Position numbers and translations under genes: made by a program. 64,000 nt of DNA, from assembly GCA_023105745.1 (NCBI GenBank), contig JALGQZ010000005.1, positions 65,132,019-65,196,018 of the forward strand, written 5' to 3'. Shown in pieces: positions 19,713-31,026 of the stretch. The stretch's first letter is position 1. Each line of letters begins with the position of its first letter. The stretch comes from Austropuccinia psidii (Eukaryota; Basidiomycota; Pucciniomycetes; Pucciniales; Sphaerophragmiaceae). The notes under the pieces were generated by a model that was not told where the DNA came from, did not search any database, and saw only the letters and a list, made by a program, of their open reading frames with translations.

Positions 19713-22479
19713 GGTATTGTCTTTTGCAGTACTGCTGCTACTTCGTTCTGCTCTATTGCTAGACTGAGATCTGAGACTTTATGTCCTAGAGCTAGTAGCT
19801 CTTGTTGGCCAAAATTACACTTTTTAAGTGAAATTTTCAGATTGATGGGTGTACATTTACTTAGCACTCTGTCTATGTATTGTACATGGTCTTCCCATGT
19901 CTCTGAGTATATAATTATATCATCAATATATACTACCATCCAGCCTTCCATTATTTCTTCTTGAAATATGGTGTCCATCATCCTTTGGAAGTGGGCTGGT
20001 GCATTCTTGATGCCAAATGGCATCCTGGTGTACTCATATATGCCCATATGGCATATTATTCTGAGCAACTTCATGGAGTTTGGTTTAACTCCATTTTGGT
20101 GGAAGCCTTTCATACAATCCATCTTGGTTATGTATTTAGCTTTGGCCAGCTTATCCAAGGCATGAGGTATCCTTGGTATAGGGTACCTGTCTGCTTTTAT
20201 GTAGTTATTCAGGGCTCTGAAGTCTCCACACAATCTAGACTTGCCGTCATGCCAGGTGATTAGGACAGGGGTGGTGATTTCCACTATTTCATTATGTCCA
20301 ATCTTCCTGATGACATCCATGTCCAGGAGTTCATTGATGTGTTTTTCAATTTCTTTCCTGGTTTCCAGACTTGCTGGATAAGGAGGTCTCCTCAGCATGG
20401 GTGGATAAGGTCTTTCCACATCCAGATATAGTTCTATATCATGGCCTTTAATCTTGCCTAGTGGCTCTTCACCAATGGAAAATGCTGGTCTGTTCTTCCT
20501 CAGCATCTTCAGTAAACTTAGTTTTTGTTTACTGGTGAGGGTAGTGCTAAACTGTCCCTCCTTGAATTCCTTCAAGAGTTCTTCTAGTGGATCCTGTGAA
20601 GATATGTGGTATATATCAAGTGAAAATTTCTTTTCCTTGTTGGTACCAATGGTAATGTGCCTGTTTTTACTGTTGTAAATATCTATGCCATACATCCTCT
20701 GGTAATCTGTTCCCAGTAAAAACCCTTGGATGTTGGCATCTTCAAGCACTACAAACTCTGGGTTGAGTCTGATATTACCCTTCCTGTGGGGTATAATTAT
20801 CTCTTTGATAATTGTCCCAATGGAAGTCATCTTCCCTGATGCACTTTTGAAGTTCCTTGCCTTAGTGGGCAAGAGCTGCTTTTCCCAGTTTGGGAAGTGG
20901 TTATCCAGATAATTTCTGGCCACTATGGAGCAATGTGCTCCACTGTCAATGATCAGTAGGTGCTGAGCATTGTCAATACATACAGTCATTTTTGTGGCTG
21001 TTCCATGTATATATGCCATTCCTTTGGTTGGTGTAACCAGGAATGTTTGTGCATCTTGTGTGTGTTTGCACAAGTTCTTGTTGGCAGTGTCCTGTGGCAT
21101 GCCTGCTTCCAACTGTATATCCTGGATTTCCAATGGGGTTTCCTCTTGGTATTCCACTAGAAATTCCTCTCTTGGGTCTTGATCATCATCAGATGGTTCT
21201 CTGATGGCATCTCCCATAGAGTCTGATTCAGAATCCTCTGTTGGAGGTTCTTCTTCAGGGACTTTTTCTATAGCATAGACTTTTTTCTCTGCTTTTGGAC
21301 AGTTGTTGGCATAGTGGTCTGTTGAACCACAATTGTGACAAGAATTCCTTTTCTTTGCCACCTCTGCCACTCTCTCTCTGGGTTTGTCTTTAAACTCTAC
21401 CCTGAAAGGTTGTTTCTCTTTGAAACCACTGCTCTTATATGGGGTGAATTTCCCTATATTTGTCCTCTTCCTTATGTCTTGTAAGGTATTGGCTATGTCA
21501 TCTAGAGTGCAATTTTGGTTGCATCTGCATTTTACTGCATGCTCTAATTCTCCTGGCAGTTGTGTCAGAAGTTTGTGATTCCTCATCTGGATGTTCATAT
21601 GAGGATCAATGGCTTTAAGTCTTTTAGACTGTCTGAGACACCACTCATATGGATCTTTGTCCACAGAGTATTTGTCATTTTCAAATGACATGGTCTTTTG
21701 CCATATCCAAGTTCCATTACTGTACTTTTGGATTATTTGACTCTTCCACCATGGCCAGTTTCTTCTGCCATGGATTTCTTTCATTTCTGTGTACCATATA
21801 CTTGCATGACCTTTAAATGCAGTATGCAGTCTAGCAGTAATCCAGTAATCTGGTATGCTGGGTACATCAATGAAGAGTCCATCAATATAATCTATGAGCT
21901 CCATATGATCATATTCTCCTGATCCAGAGAATTTGGGCCAGTTTGAGGCCTCAGGAAGCTGTTTCAAGGCTTCCTTCTCTGAATAAGACATGCCATCTCC
22001 ATCCTGGTATTGTGATGGAGATCTTGCTTTATTCAACATCATGGCATCTGGTTTGATGTCATCTGGTTGATATGGATTCTCCATAGCTTGGCCTTGTGGT
22101 TGGGGCTTTAAGCTATGGTAGGCATTAAACAGTTTGTTAATGTCTTGATCCAGACACTCCCTGTCCCTTGTGCTGTGGTGTTGTTCTTCAAAGACTTGGT
22201 TCAGTCTTTTGTTGGATTCTTCAGAGGCTTTTCTCAGTTGAGCATATCCTTCTTGAAGATTCTTAACTATTTGTTCCAAGGAGGCTTGAGTTTGTCTCAT
22301 CCTCTCTTGGCTAGCTTTAATTTCTGCTAGTTGCTTTGCAGATTGTTCAGCATATTGGGACATTTGTAACCACAGTGTATCACTGTTGATGTTACTCTCA
22401 GATGTGACAATGTTATTTTCAGTCTGAGTGGGGGTAATGTTTCTATTACTAGGACTACTGATTCTAGAGTGGTTTAAAA
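19713..22479 (-). CDS. B1 ORF2, gag, protease and reverse transcriptase part
   Basis: The frame is open from 22894 down, but the first 415 bp overlap ORF1 in another frame, so gag-like sequence proper is taken from the ORF1 stop. Domains: coiled-coil ([20 protein letters not shown]), capsid-like core ([17 protein letters not shown]), CCHC zinc knuckle [14 protein letters not shown] (21299-21340), an acidic linker, an aspartic protease with intact DSG ([15 protein letters not shown], near 20940), and RT with [19 protein letters not shown] and YIDDIII (near 19915-19931). All catalytic residues inspected are present. ORF2 is in the -1 frame relative to ORF1, so expression needs frameshifting, reinitiation or a further splice. 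Confidence 0.92.
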
Positions 22480-24083
22480 CTACTTCTGGTTCTTGTGTAC
22501 TTCCTTTACCAAATCCAACAGCTTCTGGATCATGGGGTCTGACTCTTTCCTCCTCTGGTTGAAGGAGGTTTTGTTCTTGCCCTTGTTTCCTTGTCTTCTC
22601 CTGGAAACTTCCTGGAATTGTGAAGAATGGTGACTCTTGGCCACTGATCTGCTGGTGTCTGAATGGTGTGAAGCCACTGGAGAGTTTATTTGGCCTGCTC
22701 CTTGTGAACCTGAAGGAATCTGAGTAGGCCCTGTCTGGGTCAACTGTTCTTCTATAGCTAGGATAGTGGCTTGATTCTCCCTTATCCTCTGTGCCCTTGC
22801 CTCCAGGAGTCTGTGCTGCCTGGTAGGATTCCAACCTTTGGTGATTACCATAAGGTCTTTGAAGTCTATCTCTTTGAGACAGATCTTCTGGCAACTTGAT
22901 CCCAGTTCTGCCCAGTTAGTTGCTAGGTTGAACCTCTTGTTGTCCATGCTCCATTGAAATAAATCTTTGAGGAGTTGGTGGATCTGAAGAACTTGATCCA
23001 TATTCTTCCAGTCCTCTGGTTTGAGGTTTCTGTTGAATTGGAGTGTGAATGGCAAGGTTGATATTATCTCCCTCATTGTTTTGCCATCCACCACTGTGTC
23101 CAGGGTGTCCTCTTTCAGGTCTTCTGGTTCTGGACAATCCTCCTCTATCCTCTGGCTGGTTCCTTTGGAAGCCAAGGTCTCTGAGGTATACAGGGGACAT
23201 ATCAGTGTTTGCAAGCAGTCAAAAACTTAATGTTCTTAGGGTATTTACCTTTGACTGTGCCTTGTACAGATTTACTGTCTGCTGACTTGGGCAGTTTGCC
23301 TTTGGAAGTTACAACTGGGTTAATAATTGTAATCTTTCCTGTACAAGTGGTTAAGGTTGGTTTACCTTGTATGGATGCAGAGTTTCGTGGTTTTCTACTT
23401 CTCTGAGTGGCTATTGGTGTCCACTTCTTGGCTGTGATGAGACCTTCACTGTGCCTCTTTCCTTTGCCCTTGCTGCCCTCTGGTTCTGAGGGTGTCACTG
23501 GTGTGTTGGCCTGTGACTGGGTCTCAAGTGGGATGTAATTTTCTTCCACTGAAATCAAGGCAGAAAAGGGAGGACTTATGTCAGTTAAGACTTCTTAAAA
23601 ATGCTGGTTTTGCACGTCTAAGATTGGCCTCTGGGCTTGTATGTTACTACAATGTGCCCTGTATAATGACAGTGTAATTGAATCAACAATTCCACGTCAG
23701 AATTACAGCTTTTGGTACCCTTTCACACTGTTTGTGTGCCAGTATCCCACAGATACACTTGTGGTTTTCAAGTGTATTCTGTATAAGTGTTATTGAGTTA
23801 ACAATACACTTAATCCATGCCTCAACTGATGGTTTTTCAGTCAGAGGTGTCCTTATTCAGTCAAGAATACAGGACTTATTGGTGGCTTATGTGTTTTTAT
23901 ATACAAAACACGCCAAAAATAGTTATATTCAGTGGGTATTAGCCACGTGAAAAATACTCTTATAATATGAGTATATATATAAAAAAGGATAAATATATAG
24001 AAAATATATATTTAAATAGAGAAATTACGCCTAAAAAAGATAAAACACTGGTTAATAAGTCATAAAGAGAGAAAAGACTTACT
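22480..24083 (-). CDS. B1 ORF1, spliced, function unknown
   Basis: Proposed structure on the minus strand: 24083, then 23548-23249, then 23180-22480, totalling 1002 nt and 333 residues. Intron 1 (24082-23549) runs GTAAGT to TTTCAG and joins A to TG, making ATG. Intron 2 (23248-23181) runs GTAAAT to CCTCAG and is phase 1, at the same place and phase as in A1. The product starts MEENYIPLE, has a basic Lys/Arg/Gly-rich first third (TPIATQRSRKPRNSASI), a central stretch with WSMDNKRFNLATNWAELG, and a basic tail ending EVHKNQK. No known domain, signal peptide or membrane span was recognised. Position suggests an accessory gag-like or nucleic-acid-binding protein. Confidence 0.7.
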
Positions 24084-24105
24084 TATAAGGTCCAAAAAAA
24101 GATTT

Positions 24106-24128
24106 AAAACACGGCCAGGCCCCCAAAA
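24106..24128 (-). promoter_or_regulatory. B1 candidate primer-binding site
   Basis: On the minus strand the bases right after the 5' LTR read TTTTGGGGGCCTGGCCGTG. The TGGGGGCC core is shared with A1 at the same place. The tRNA partner was not identified. Confidence 0.55.
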
Positions 24129-25567
24129 TGTCAGGATGAAACTATGAAAGAGTGGTAATGTAGGCTATTTACAGCTCAAACTATGTTTGTGACACGGTAA
24201 AAACGCTTTAAAAGATAATAAAGTTGATGATAAAGGATTAAATTAAGATATTAAGGGCTTTACTATAGAGATATAGTGGTGGTGAGCACTGTTGAAAGCC
24301 CTGGGTGCAGCTTTACCTGTTGGTTTACAATAATAAAGACTACAATACTTTTTAATTTAAGAGTATACCTGATTATTAACCAAGAGTAAAACTGTTTTTG
24401 ACAGTTTACTACATAGGTTATTCAAGAGCAGGATGAGGAAAGGCTTTTGGCTGTGAAAAGCCCTCCTTTTATCCTGAAATTGAGGTGGAAAGGCTGCTAG
24501 ACCTTTCCACGTAGAGGAAGTGAAGATTTTTCACTCTCTATGACAGGCTTGTGGTTTGCAAACAGCCTGTATACCCTGTATTGGGCTCAGATGTGGTTTT
24601 GAAACCACATCTGGGCGGTTTTCACCAATACAGGGTGAAATTTTTCATCTGGGGACCTCACAGCCTGATTCTGACGTGTATGACGCGTAGAATGCTGTAC
24701 AGAACCTGTATGGGACCCCAGTATTGACTGACATATGAGGTATTGAAGTAAAAACATGCTTCTTTGTCTATTTGACACCTCATATTCATGGTTATGGGAT
24801 ATTATCCCATGGTAAGGCTGTATCTGACAGCAGGTGGGATTTTGACCTTAAAATGGTCATAACTCTGTCAGTTTTTGAGATATCAAGCTCAAAGTTGGTT
24901 CATTGAATAGCTCTGTATGAGCTCTACACAATGGTACCCAACCTGACATGGTTATCATTAAATATGACAAAGTTATCCCATGTACAAGTATTTTTGTACA
25001 TTGGCGTGGTCTGGGCAAAAGCTGTATTAAGCTTGTTTGGCCAATAACTTCTGTTTTAGCTGAGCTATGAAAAAAAGGATGGCACCATCAGATAGCCCTG
25101 ATTGTGCTCTTTCCAAAAAGACCCCACTTTAGGTATCTCACACTAAAACTGTAGAAGTTAGATGAGAGGTGAATGTTTTGTTCACCCTTATTTGGTCTGA
25201 ATTTGACCATAACTCAAGTAATACTGGTGCTAGCTCAGTTTGGCTAGCACCATTAGATAGCCCTGGCTTAGAGCTTCATTTGGAATACCCATTTGATGGG
25301 GTTAAGCCTCTCCTTCTAGATTTTAGATGAGAGGTGAAAATTAAGGTTTATGCTCAGCAATAACTTTGAGCAGGAATAACTTTGTTATTTCTTTTCCTAT
25401 GGTGATGGGACTTATATTTTCAGAAAGAGGTGAGTTTCCTATTTCTTTTGATACCTTTTGAGCTAATTTGGCTCAGCTTCATGTTTTGGTGGTATTTTGG
25501 CTATACCATTGGTTTATGGTATTTTGGCTGTCATGCTTGTGCTCTGGTTTTGAGTCACAGGCTGACA
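24129..25567 (-). repeat. B1 5' LTR
   Basis: This 1439-bp partner of 15896-17319 has the same TGTCAG/CTGACA ends. It carries a 15-base stretch (around 24333-24348) absent from the 3' LTR. The motif GCTGTACAGAACCTGTA is at 24694-24710. Confidence 0.96.
24574..24635. repeat. Nested hairpin in B1 5' LTR
   Basis: Arms are identical to those at 16326-16387: inner CAGATGTGGTTT (24588-24599) with AAACCACATCTG (24602-24613), and outer CCCTGTATTG (24574-24583) with CAATACAGGG (24626-24635). The single TCATC/TCACC difference between LTR copies falls in unpaired sequence. Confidence 0.85.
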
Positions 25568-25572
25568 CCAAG
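25568..25572. repeat. Target site duplication CCAAG, right copy of B1
   Basis: This is identical to 15891-15895. O coding sequence resumes immediately after it. Confidence 0.95.
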
Positions 25573-27130
25573 GGAGAAGACCTCATATTGAGATTTGGAT
25601 TTCTCCATAAATTTAATCTATCAATTGATTGGAAGCAAGGGCTTCTAGCCTTTAATCCTTATTATAAGTACTCTGTTTATTCTTTTATTCCCCTCAGTAA
25701 TTGCTGAAGAACTACTTTTTCAGCTCTGGTAGGTTATTATAGAACACCATTTTTTCCAGCTTCTGTCCATATTCCTTCCATAAATTCTCCTAATCCATTA
25801 CTATCCTCTAGAGATGAAATACTCGAAGTAAATGGAAGATGTTGGAGGATATAATTCTATGTCTTAACTTCATCTCTTCCATTGGAATGTGGACCTTGCT
25901 CCTTTATCTTATTATGAATCCCTGGAAGAGCTGTGGGATGAAGAGAAAAAACCAGAAGAATTTGAAACAATGATGAAGTTTTTTCCTTCTTATTACCACC
26001 ACTATTTGGATGTATTCTCAAAGGGGAAAGTAGAGGAAATTACTCTTCACCATTCTTGTGATGATCATATCAAATTTGAGGGGTCTCTAACTCCAGTTGG
26101 GGTCATCTGCTCTTTATGAAACCAAGAGTAAGAGACACTCAGGGCCTACATTCCACATAATTTGAAGAAATTTTTCATCAGTACAAGCTCCTCTTCAACA
26201 GTAGAACCTTTCCCCTTTGTAAAAAAGAATGAGGCCTCCATTTGTGTGAGAATTACTGTAAACTCAATGCTGTCACTAGGAAGATCAAGTATCCTGTTCC
26301 TCCTATTAATAAGCTTCTTACTGTTCTCAATGGTTCTTCTATATTCTCCGGGATTTACTTTCATGGTGCATATAAACCTCTCAGAATCAAGGAGGGTGGT
26401 GAACACCTGACAGCTTTTAGAGCCAAATATTTCAGTTATGCCATTTGGGCTCACCAATGCTTCTGCCTCAATTCAAAATATTTTCAATGATATTTATGTG
26501 GTTTTTTGTTTGGATTATATCATGGTAATTTCCAAGCATTAGGAAGAAAATTACACACATGCGTCTACTGTGCTTTCTAGACTCAAAGCTGATAACCTCT
26601 TTTCTAAGGCCACCAGGTGCATCTTTCATGCTTCAATTGTTGAATATTTAGATTATATTGTTTCTTCTGGAGGCCTCAATATTGACCAATCAAAATTCCA
26701 GAAAATTCTCAATTTTTCACCTCCAAGAAGCCTCAAGGCTCTTCAATCATTCCTTTCCTTTTCCAACTTCTACCACTACTTAATCAAGGATTATTCATAG
26801 ACAATCAGTTCACTCACCAAGTTCCTCAAGAAATTTTCTTTTTCCCCCTCAATGAGGAGGCTCTCATCCAGTTTCATAATTTTAAAGAGCCTTTTATCAC
26901 AGATCCAATCCATCTCTACCCACCATTGTAAAGACCAATGCATCTAATTATTCCTTGATTGCTGTACTGAGTCATTTCTCTGACTCAGGAAAAGATCACA
27001 TTGCATTTGATAGATGCAAGCTCATTCCAGGAGATCTAAACAATTAAATTCATTAGAAGGAACTCCTTTTCATATTCAGGGCTCTCAATCACTGTATTAA
27101 TTTACTTCTTTCTCTCTCTCAACCCTTTGA
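25573..27130 (+). pseudogene. O protease remnant, RT and RNase H, decayed
   Basis: This resumes the O polyprotein after B1. A protease-end trace (LSIDWKQGL, near 25620) is followed by the connection to RT in the frame of 25889-26119 (YYHHYLDVFSKGKVEE). In the frame of 26242-26490 come RT blocks CENYCKLNAVTRKIKYPVPP and HLTAFRAKYFSYAIW, then a damaged catalytic box (FCLDYIMV-like, near 26505-26525). The primer-grip and RNase H region follows with SFLSFSNFYHYLIKDYS (26570-26800). Frame changes and stops are frequent. This is a different Gypsy lineage from A1 and B1, with the rust/Tf-like LDVFSK signature. Confidence 0.75.
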
Positions 27131-28380
27131 AGTTCTCAAAGATCACTCTTCTATCCAATAATTTATTTCCTCAAATATTCACAGTTTCTGTCAAGCCTTC
27201 TGAGCTGAATTCATTTCTGAATTTCATTTTCCAATCATTTACTTCCCTGGCTTCCTGGAAACTCTTATTGATTCTTTGTCACATCAGGAAAACATTTTCC
27301 CAGAGAGGGTTATTTCATCAGCAAGAATCCAATTAATTTCCAACAACTATTCAAGAAAGATGAATTTCAACCCTCCAAGTACTTTTCATTCAAGGTGAAT
27401 TTATTTTTTAATTTGATTGATTAAATTCAGAAGAAACTATGGCAAGACTCTCAGTACACAATTTTTCTTCAATATTTGGATAAAGATAAATCTGTGAAAA
27501 GATTATTCCCTTGATTACTCTTCCCAACTTCTTCTCTTCAAAGATCAGGTGGTTGTCCCAAATGACCCCACAATTAAACTAAATATACTTCAAATTTTTC
27601 ATGACTCTCCTCAAAATGGTCACCCTGGTCAAGAGAAGGCTCCCAAACTTGTCAATAAGGATTTCCACTGGTCTAGAATGACTCAATTTGTGAAGTATTA
27701 TGCTTCATCCTGTGAATAGTGCTCAAGAAACAAGGATATTAATCACAAGAAGTTTTTATTACTCAAGCCCCTTTCAATTACAACTGGTCCTTTGATTTGT
27801 CTTTCAATGGAATTATCATTCAATTTCAACTTTCCAATTCCTTTGATTCAATCCTGGTAATAGTGGACATATTCTAAGAAATAGAAATATTTATTCCAAA
27901 AATTTGTTCAATTACTTCACTGGATCTGGCCCATTCATTCATCAATAATATTATTCCAATAATGGCCTTCCATAAAGCATTGTCAGTGGTAGAGGTTCAC
28001 TTTTTTCTTCTTAATTTAAGACCAATCTGGGCCAGTAGCTCAATATTTCAAGAGATTTGTCAGCTTCTTATTAAATTGAAGCTGATGGAAATTAATGGAG
28101 AGTAAATAAGATACTACAATAGTATCTTTGGATTTATGTCAGTTATTATCAAAATTTTTGGAACACCTGGCTCCCTCTTCCTGAGTTTTCCTAAAATAAC
28201 TTTAACCACTCTTAAACAAAAAAATAACTGTTTCTCACTAGATCCTCAATTTGACTCAGCTCACATTACTCAAGACATCCCTTCTGGAAAGTTATTAACA
28301 CAAATCAAATGAGTACGCAAATATTTCAAGAGAGAACTTGAAGCTTCAATAAACCAGCTTGAGAGTTATTCAGATAAAAT
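27131..28380 (+). pseudogene. O integrase, decayed
   Basis: Traces of a Gypsy integrase can be read across frames. They are HDSPQNGHPGQEKAPKLV near 27600-27650, a damaged C-X2-C region with SRNKDINHKK near 27720, LSNSFDSILVIVD near 27830-27870, and SITSLDLAHSFINN near 27910-27950. The active-site acidic residues can no longer be followed in one frame. It is non-functional. Confidence 0.65.
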
Positions 28381-28840
28381 TAGATAAATTCCACCTGTTT
28401 TCAATCCCAATGACATGGTATGGCTTTCCTCAAATAACGTCAAATTCACCATATACACCAAAAAACTGTCAGAAAGATGGCTGGGTCTTTTACAAATATT
28501 GAATAAATTAAGAACTTATGCCTACAAGCTCAATATCCAATCTCAATGGAAGTCCATCCACCCAGTATTACATATTTTCCTCCTTGAACCAGTCAATACA
28601 TCAGCAATTTCAAATAGGCATTAAGAGCCTCCTCCTCCAATCATCATTGAAGAAGAATAGTAAAGGGAAGTCTCTCAAATACTGTATTCCAAATTTAAAA
28701 CAGGGAGATTATAATATTTTGTTAATTGGAAAGGTTTCAGTCAAGACCCAGAAAGATTCACTTGGGAACCAACAAAAACCCTCAAGAATAATCCTGAACT
28801 CAAATGATATTCCCCTTCCTTATATACTGAAAAGCTAGAA
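28381..28840 (+). pseudogene. O integrase C-terminus and chromodomain, decayed
   Basis: The frame of 28415-28624 gives KKLSERWLGLLQILNK and WKSIHPVLHIFLLEPV, the conserved integrase C-terminal block of chromoviruses. In a shifted frame to 28838 a chromodomain-like tract remains, with a WKGFSQDPERFTWEP-like remnant near 28725-28770. After this no further pol sequence is recognised. Confidence 0.7.
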
Positions 28841-29566
28841 CCAAATAATTGAAGAGATTTATTTTTCATGGTGATTGGTGGGGAGAGGATTTTATTAAAG
28901 TAAGTTCCCACTCCTGGTATTCACCTTTAGAGGTATTCTACCCTTGATTTTGTAAACATCAACTTGGAAAATCTGTGAGCACTTTTCAATTCTTTGGACA
29001 CAGGATCTTGGCCAAGCTTTCAACTTCAATTCCATTATTTATGACCATTTTTACTTTGACTAATGGAAATTTTTCCAATTTCCAAGAAATTCTTTTTTCA
29101 AAGTTAATTTTTCTTTTATTGCACTGGCAGTATTAGCAACTACAAAAGTTAAGCTCCTCTCCTGGGGTACACTTCCCTGAGTGGTCTATAATCTGTCAAA
29201 GAATCACTTGGAATCAATTTTTTATTCCAATTTCTAGGCCAAATTCCACCCAACAATAAACTTTTGCAATCCAGATTGGAAACTTTTAAACAAACTTCCC
29301 TTTTGTTTTCCCTTTCATTCTTTCCTTTTAATACTATTTATTCATTCAGCAATATTTCACCCCTTAGAATTCTCTCAAGTACAAATAAAATGTCAAAAGA
29401 AGACCAAGGAATATCCACATCATATGCCAACCTCAACATCAGTTCAATATTGTATTTTCAAAATGAATGCCTCTTGAATTCCTTATCCAAGATCCTTTTC
29501 AGTAAGTCTCAAAGGCATTTATCTTTTCTTGGTTTTAAGGAGCTCACCATTCAAGTTTGGGGGTAC
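28841..29566 (+). other. O 3' internal region, no gene seen
   Basis: About 725 bp lie between the O chromodomain and its 3' LTR. It ends at a purine-rich TTTGGGGGTAC directly before the LTR. The frame 29264-29626 crosses into the LTR and has no recognisable domain. No env-like gene is supported. Confidence 0.5.
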
Positions 29567-31026
29567 TGTAACAGCCATGGGATATACTCTCCCCCATGGA
29601 TGCATTATGGTAATTCCTTGTCATAACCATTGTATGGCCAATTGTCCACTTTGATGCTCTGTGGCCCCCTGTTTCACATCCACTTCATTTTCCAAATTGG
29701 CCTTATTGGCCCTCCGGGGCCTCCAAAATCACTCTTCTCTTGGTCACTAGGGGGCTATGGCCTCTTGGCCAAACCTCTTTTATTATGCAGCTGTAGGCCC
29801 AAATGGCCATTTGGGCCCCCTGTGGTCTTTAAGAAATCCTACGCCCCTTTTGTCCTAAAATCTATTAGGCCAAAAGGGCCAAAAACTTTACCTCCAAAAT
29901 AAATTCTGGCCCACCTGGAACAATTTTGTCCTAAATTTATATAAGCCTCCATATTGCAATAAACACCTGACCCCTTTCAGAATTAAGAAGTGGCCCCTGG
30001 AAGTCATCAGGTGGCCATCATTCACTGTCTTTAGCCATATTTTTTCAAGGCCAGAAGACCCAATTTCTGCTGGACATCAACAAATTTTATATATGGTGTC
30101 ATATACCATTATGCACCATCTTTCCTTGGAAATCAAATGGTGTAAATCTCAAGACCCAATTCCATCATCTAAGGATTAGTCACCAGTCCTCAAGCCCAGT
30201 TTTTAAGGAAGGTATTCAAGGACATCAATTTATAATCCATGGGGGGTAGTGAGTAGGACTTTAAGCAGGCCATTCAAGGACACCAATAACATGGCCCATT
30301 CAGGGATTGGAAAATTCACTTATGCGGTATTTCTTTATTGAAAAAGGGCCCAAGTATTTCAAGGAATATTAAAGAGGAAGTTATGAATAGCAGCTGTCAA
30401 GTCATAAAAGCTCAATTAATCCCTGGAAAACTAAATTTATCCATACAGACTGCACTCAAGCAATCTGTAAGCCATTGACCATTTTTGTAAATTCAATTCA
30501 ATACTGTGGTTTCTCAATACACCCAGTCCAATTCCCAAAGTGGCCAGGTTATATTCCCAGAAGCATCAATATGGATTTCCACTCTTAAAAAAGCTGGGTG
30601 TGCAACCTTCAAGGATAATTCTTCCATCTCTTCACATATACTGGCCACTCTTTCCTCCCCTGGGGAACTTTTCCCATTTAATTCATCTAATTTATCCATT
30701 TTCATTATTATTTCCTTTTCATTCTTGAAGTAAATACTTATATTCTTAAGTCAGTCATTTTCACCTGTTTCTTTGCCTGTCAGTGGATATTGGTGGTCAT
30801 AGCCTTTAATAATTACAGTTTTCTTTCTGGAAGGTTGAAAAAGTGATAAAGAACTCACTTGGTTGGCTTTTTTTCTCTTACTGCATATATTTTGTACTTT
30901 CACTTTTCCATATAAAATAAATATATTCTTATTCTAATTTCTCTAGTTCCTTTTTGAGTCTTCCAGGTGAGTTCCCTGATTACTGAGCTCCAGGCCATTC
31001 TTGTTATTCCCAAGATCCCCTGTGAC
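29567..31026 (+). repeat. 3' LTR of old element O
   Basis: This 1460-bp sequence begins TGTAACAGCC and ends TCCCCTGTGACA. Its right two-thirds align with 1-92 plus 11835-12227. A C-and-G-richer block (about 29650-29900) is rich in GGCC. The C1 LTR at the right edge of the window has the same terminal style (TGTAACAACC...CCCCTGTGACA). The first five bases beyond the LTR are GCAAT, and the matching left duplication would lie outside the window. Confidence 0.8.

Larger units (their letters stand above)
15896..25567 (-). mobile_element. Full-length Ty3/Gypsy chromovirus-like retrotransposon B1
   Basis: A 9672-bp element on the minus strand: 5' LTR 24129-25567, primer-binding region just below 24129, spliced ORF1 (24083 down to 22480), ORF2 gag-pol (about 22479 down to 17344), polypurine tract at 17322-17331, 3' LTR 15896-17319, and TSD CCAAG. 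The LTRs differ by roughly two dozen substitutions and one 15-base indel by eye, about 2%, so the insertion is comparatively young. The only clear lesion is a one-base frameshift near 19706. It shares gene order, zinc knuckle and ORF1 splice layout with A1, but its LTRs are unrelated in sequence. It interrupts the protease region of O. Confidence 0.97.

Noticed and set aside
22480..22894. First 140 or so codons of the long B1 frame as part of gag
   Set aside because: This stretch is the second frame of ORF1, so ORF2 gag-like sequence is taken to begin after the ORF1 stop. Dual coding is kept as a possibility in the findings.
17473..23677. Many plus-strand open frames of 60-148 codons
   Set aside because: They are antisense shadows of B1 ORF1 and ORF2, which are strongly supported on the minus strand by motifs.
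28841..29626. An env-like gene after O pol
   Set aside because: The frame there has no signal peptide, cysteine pattern or fusion-protein features, and it runs into the LTR.
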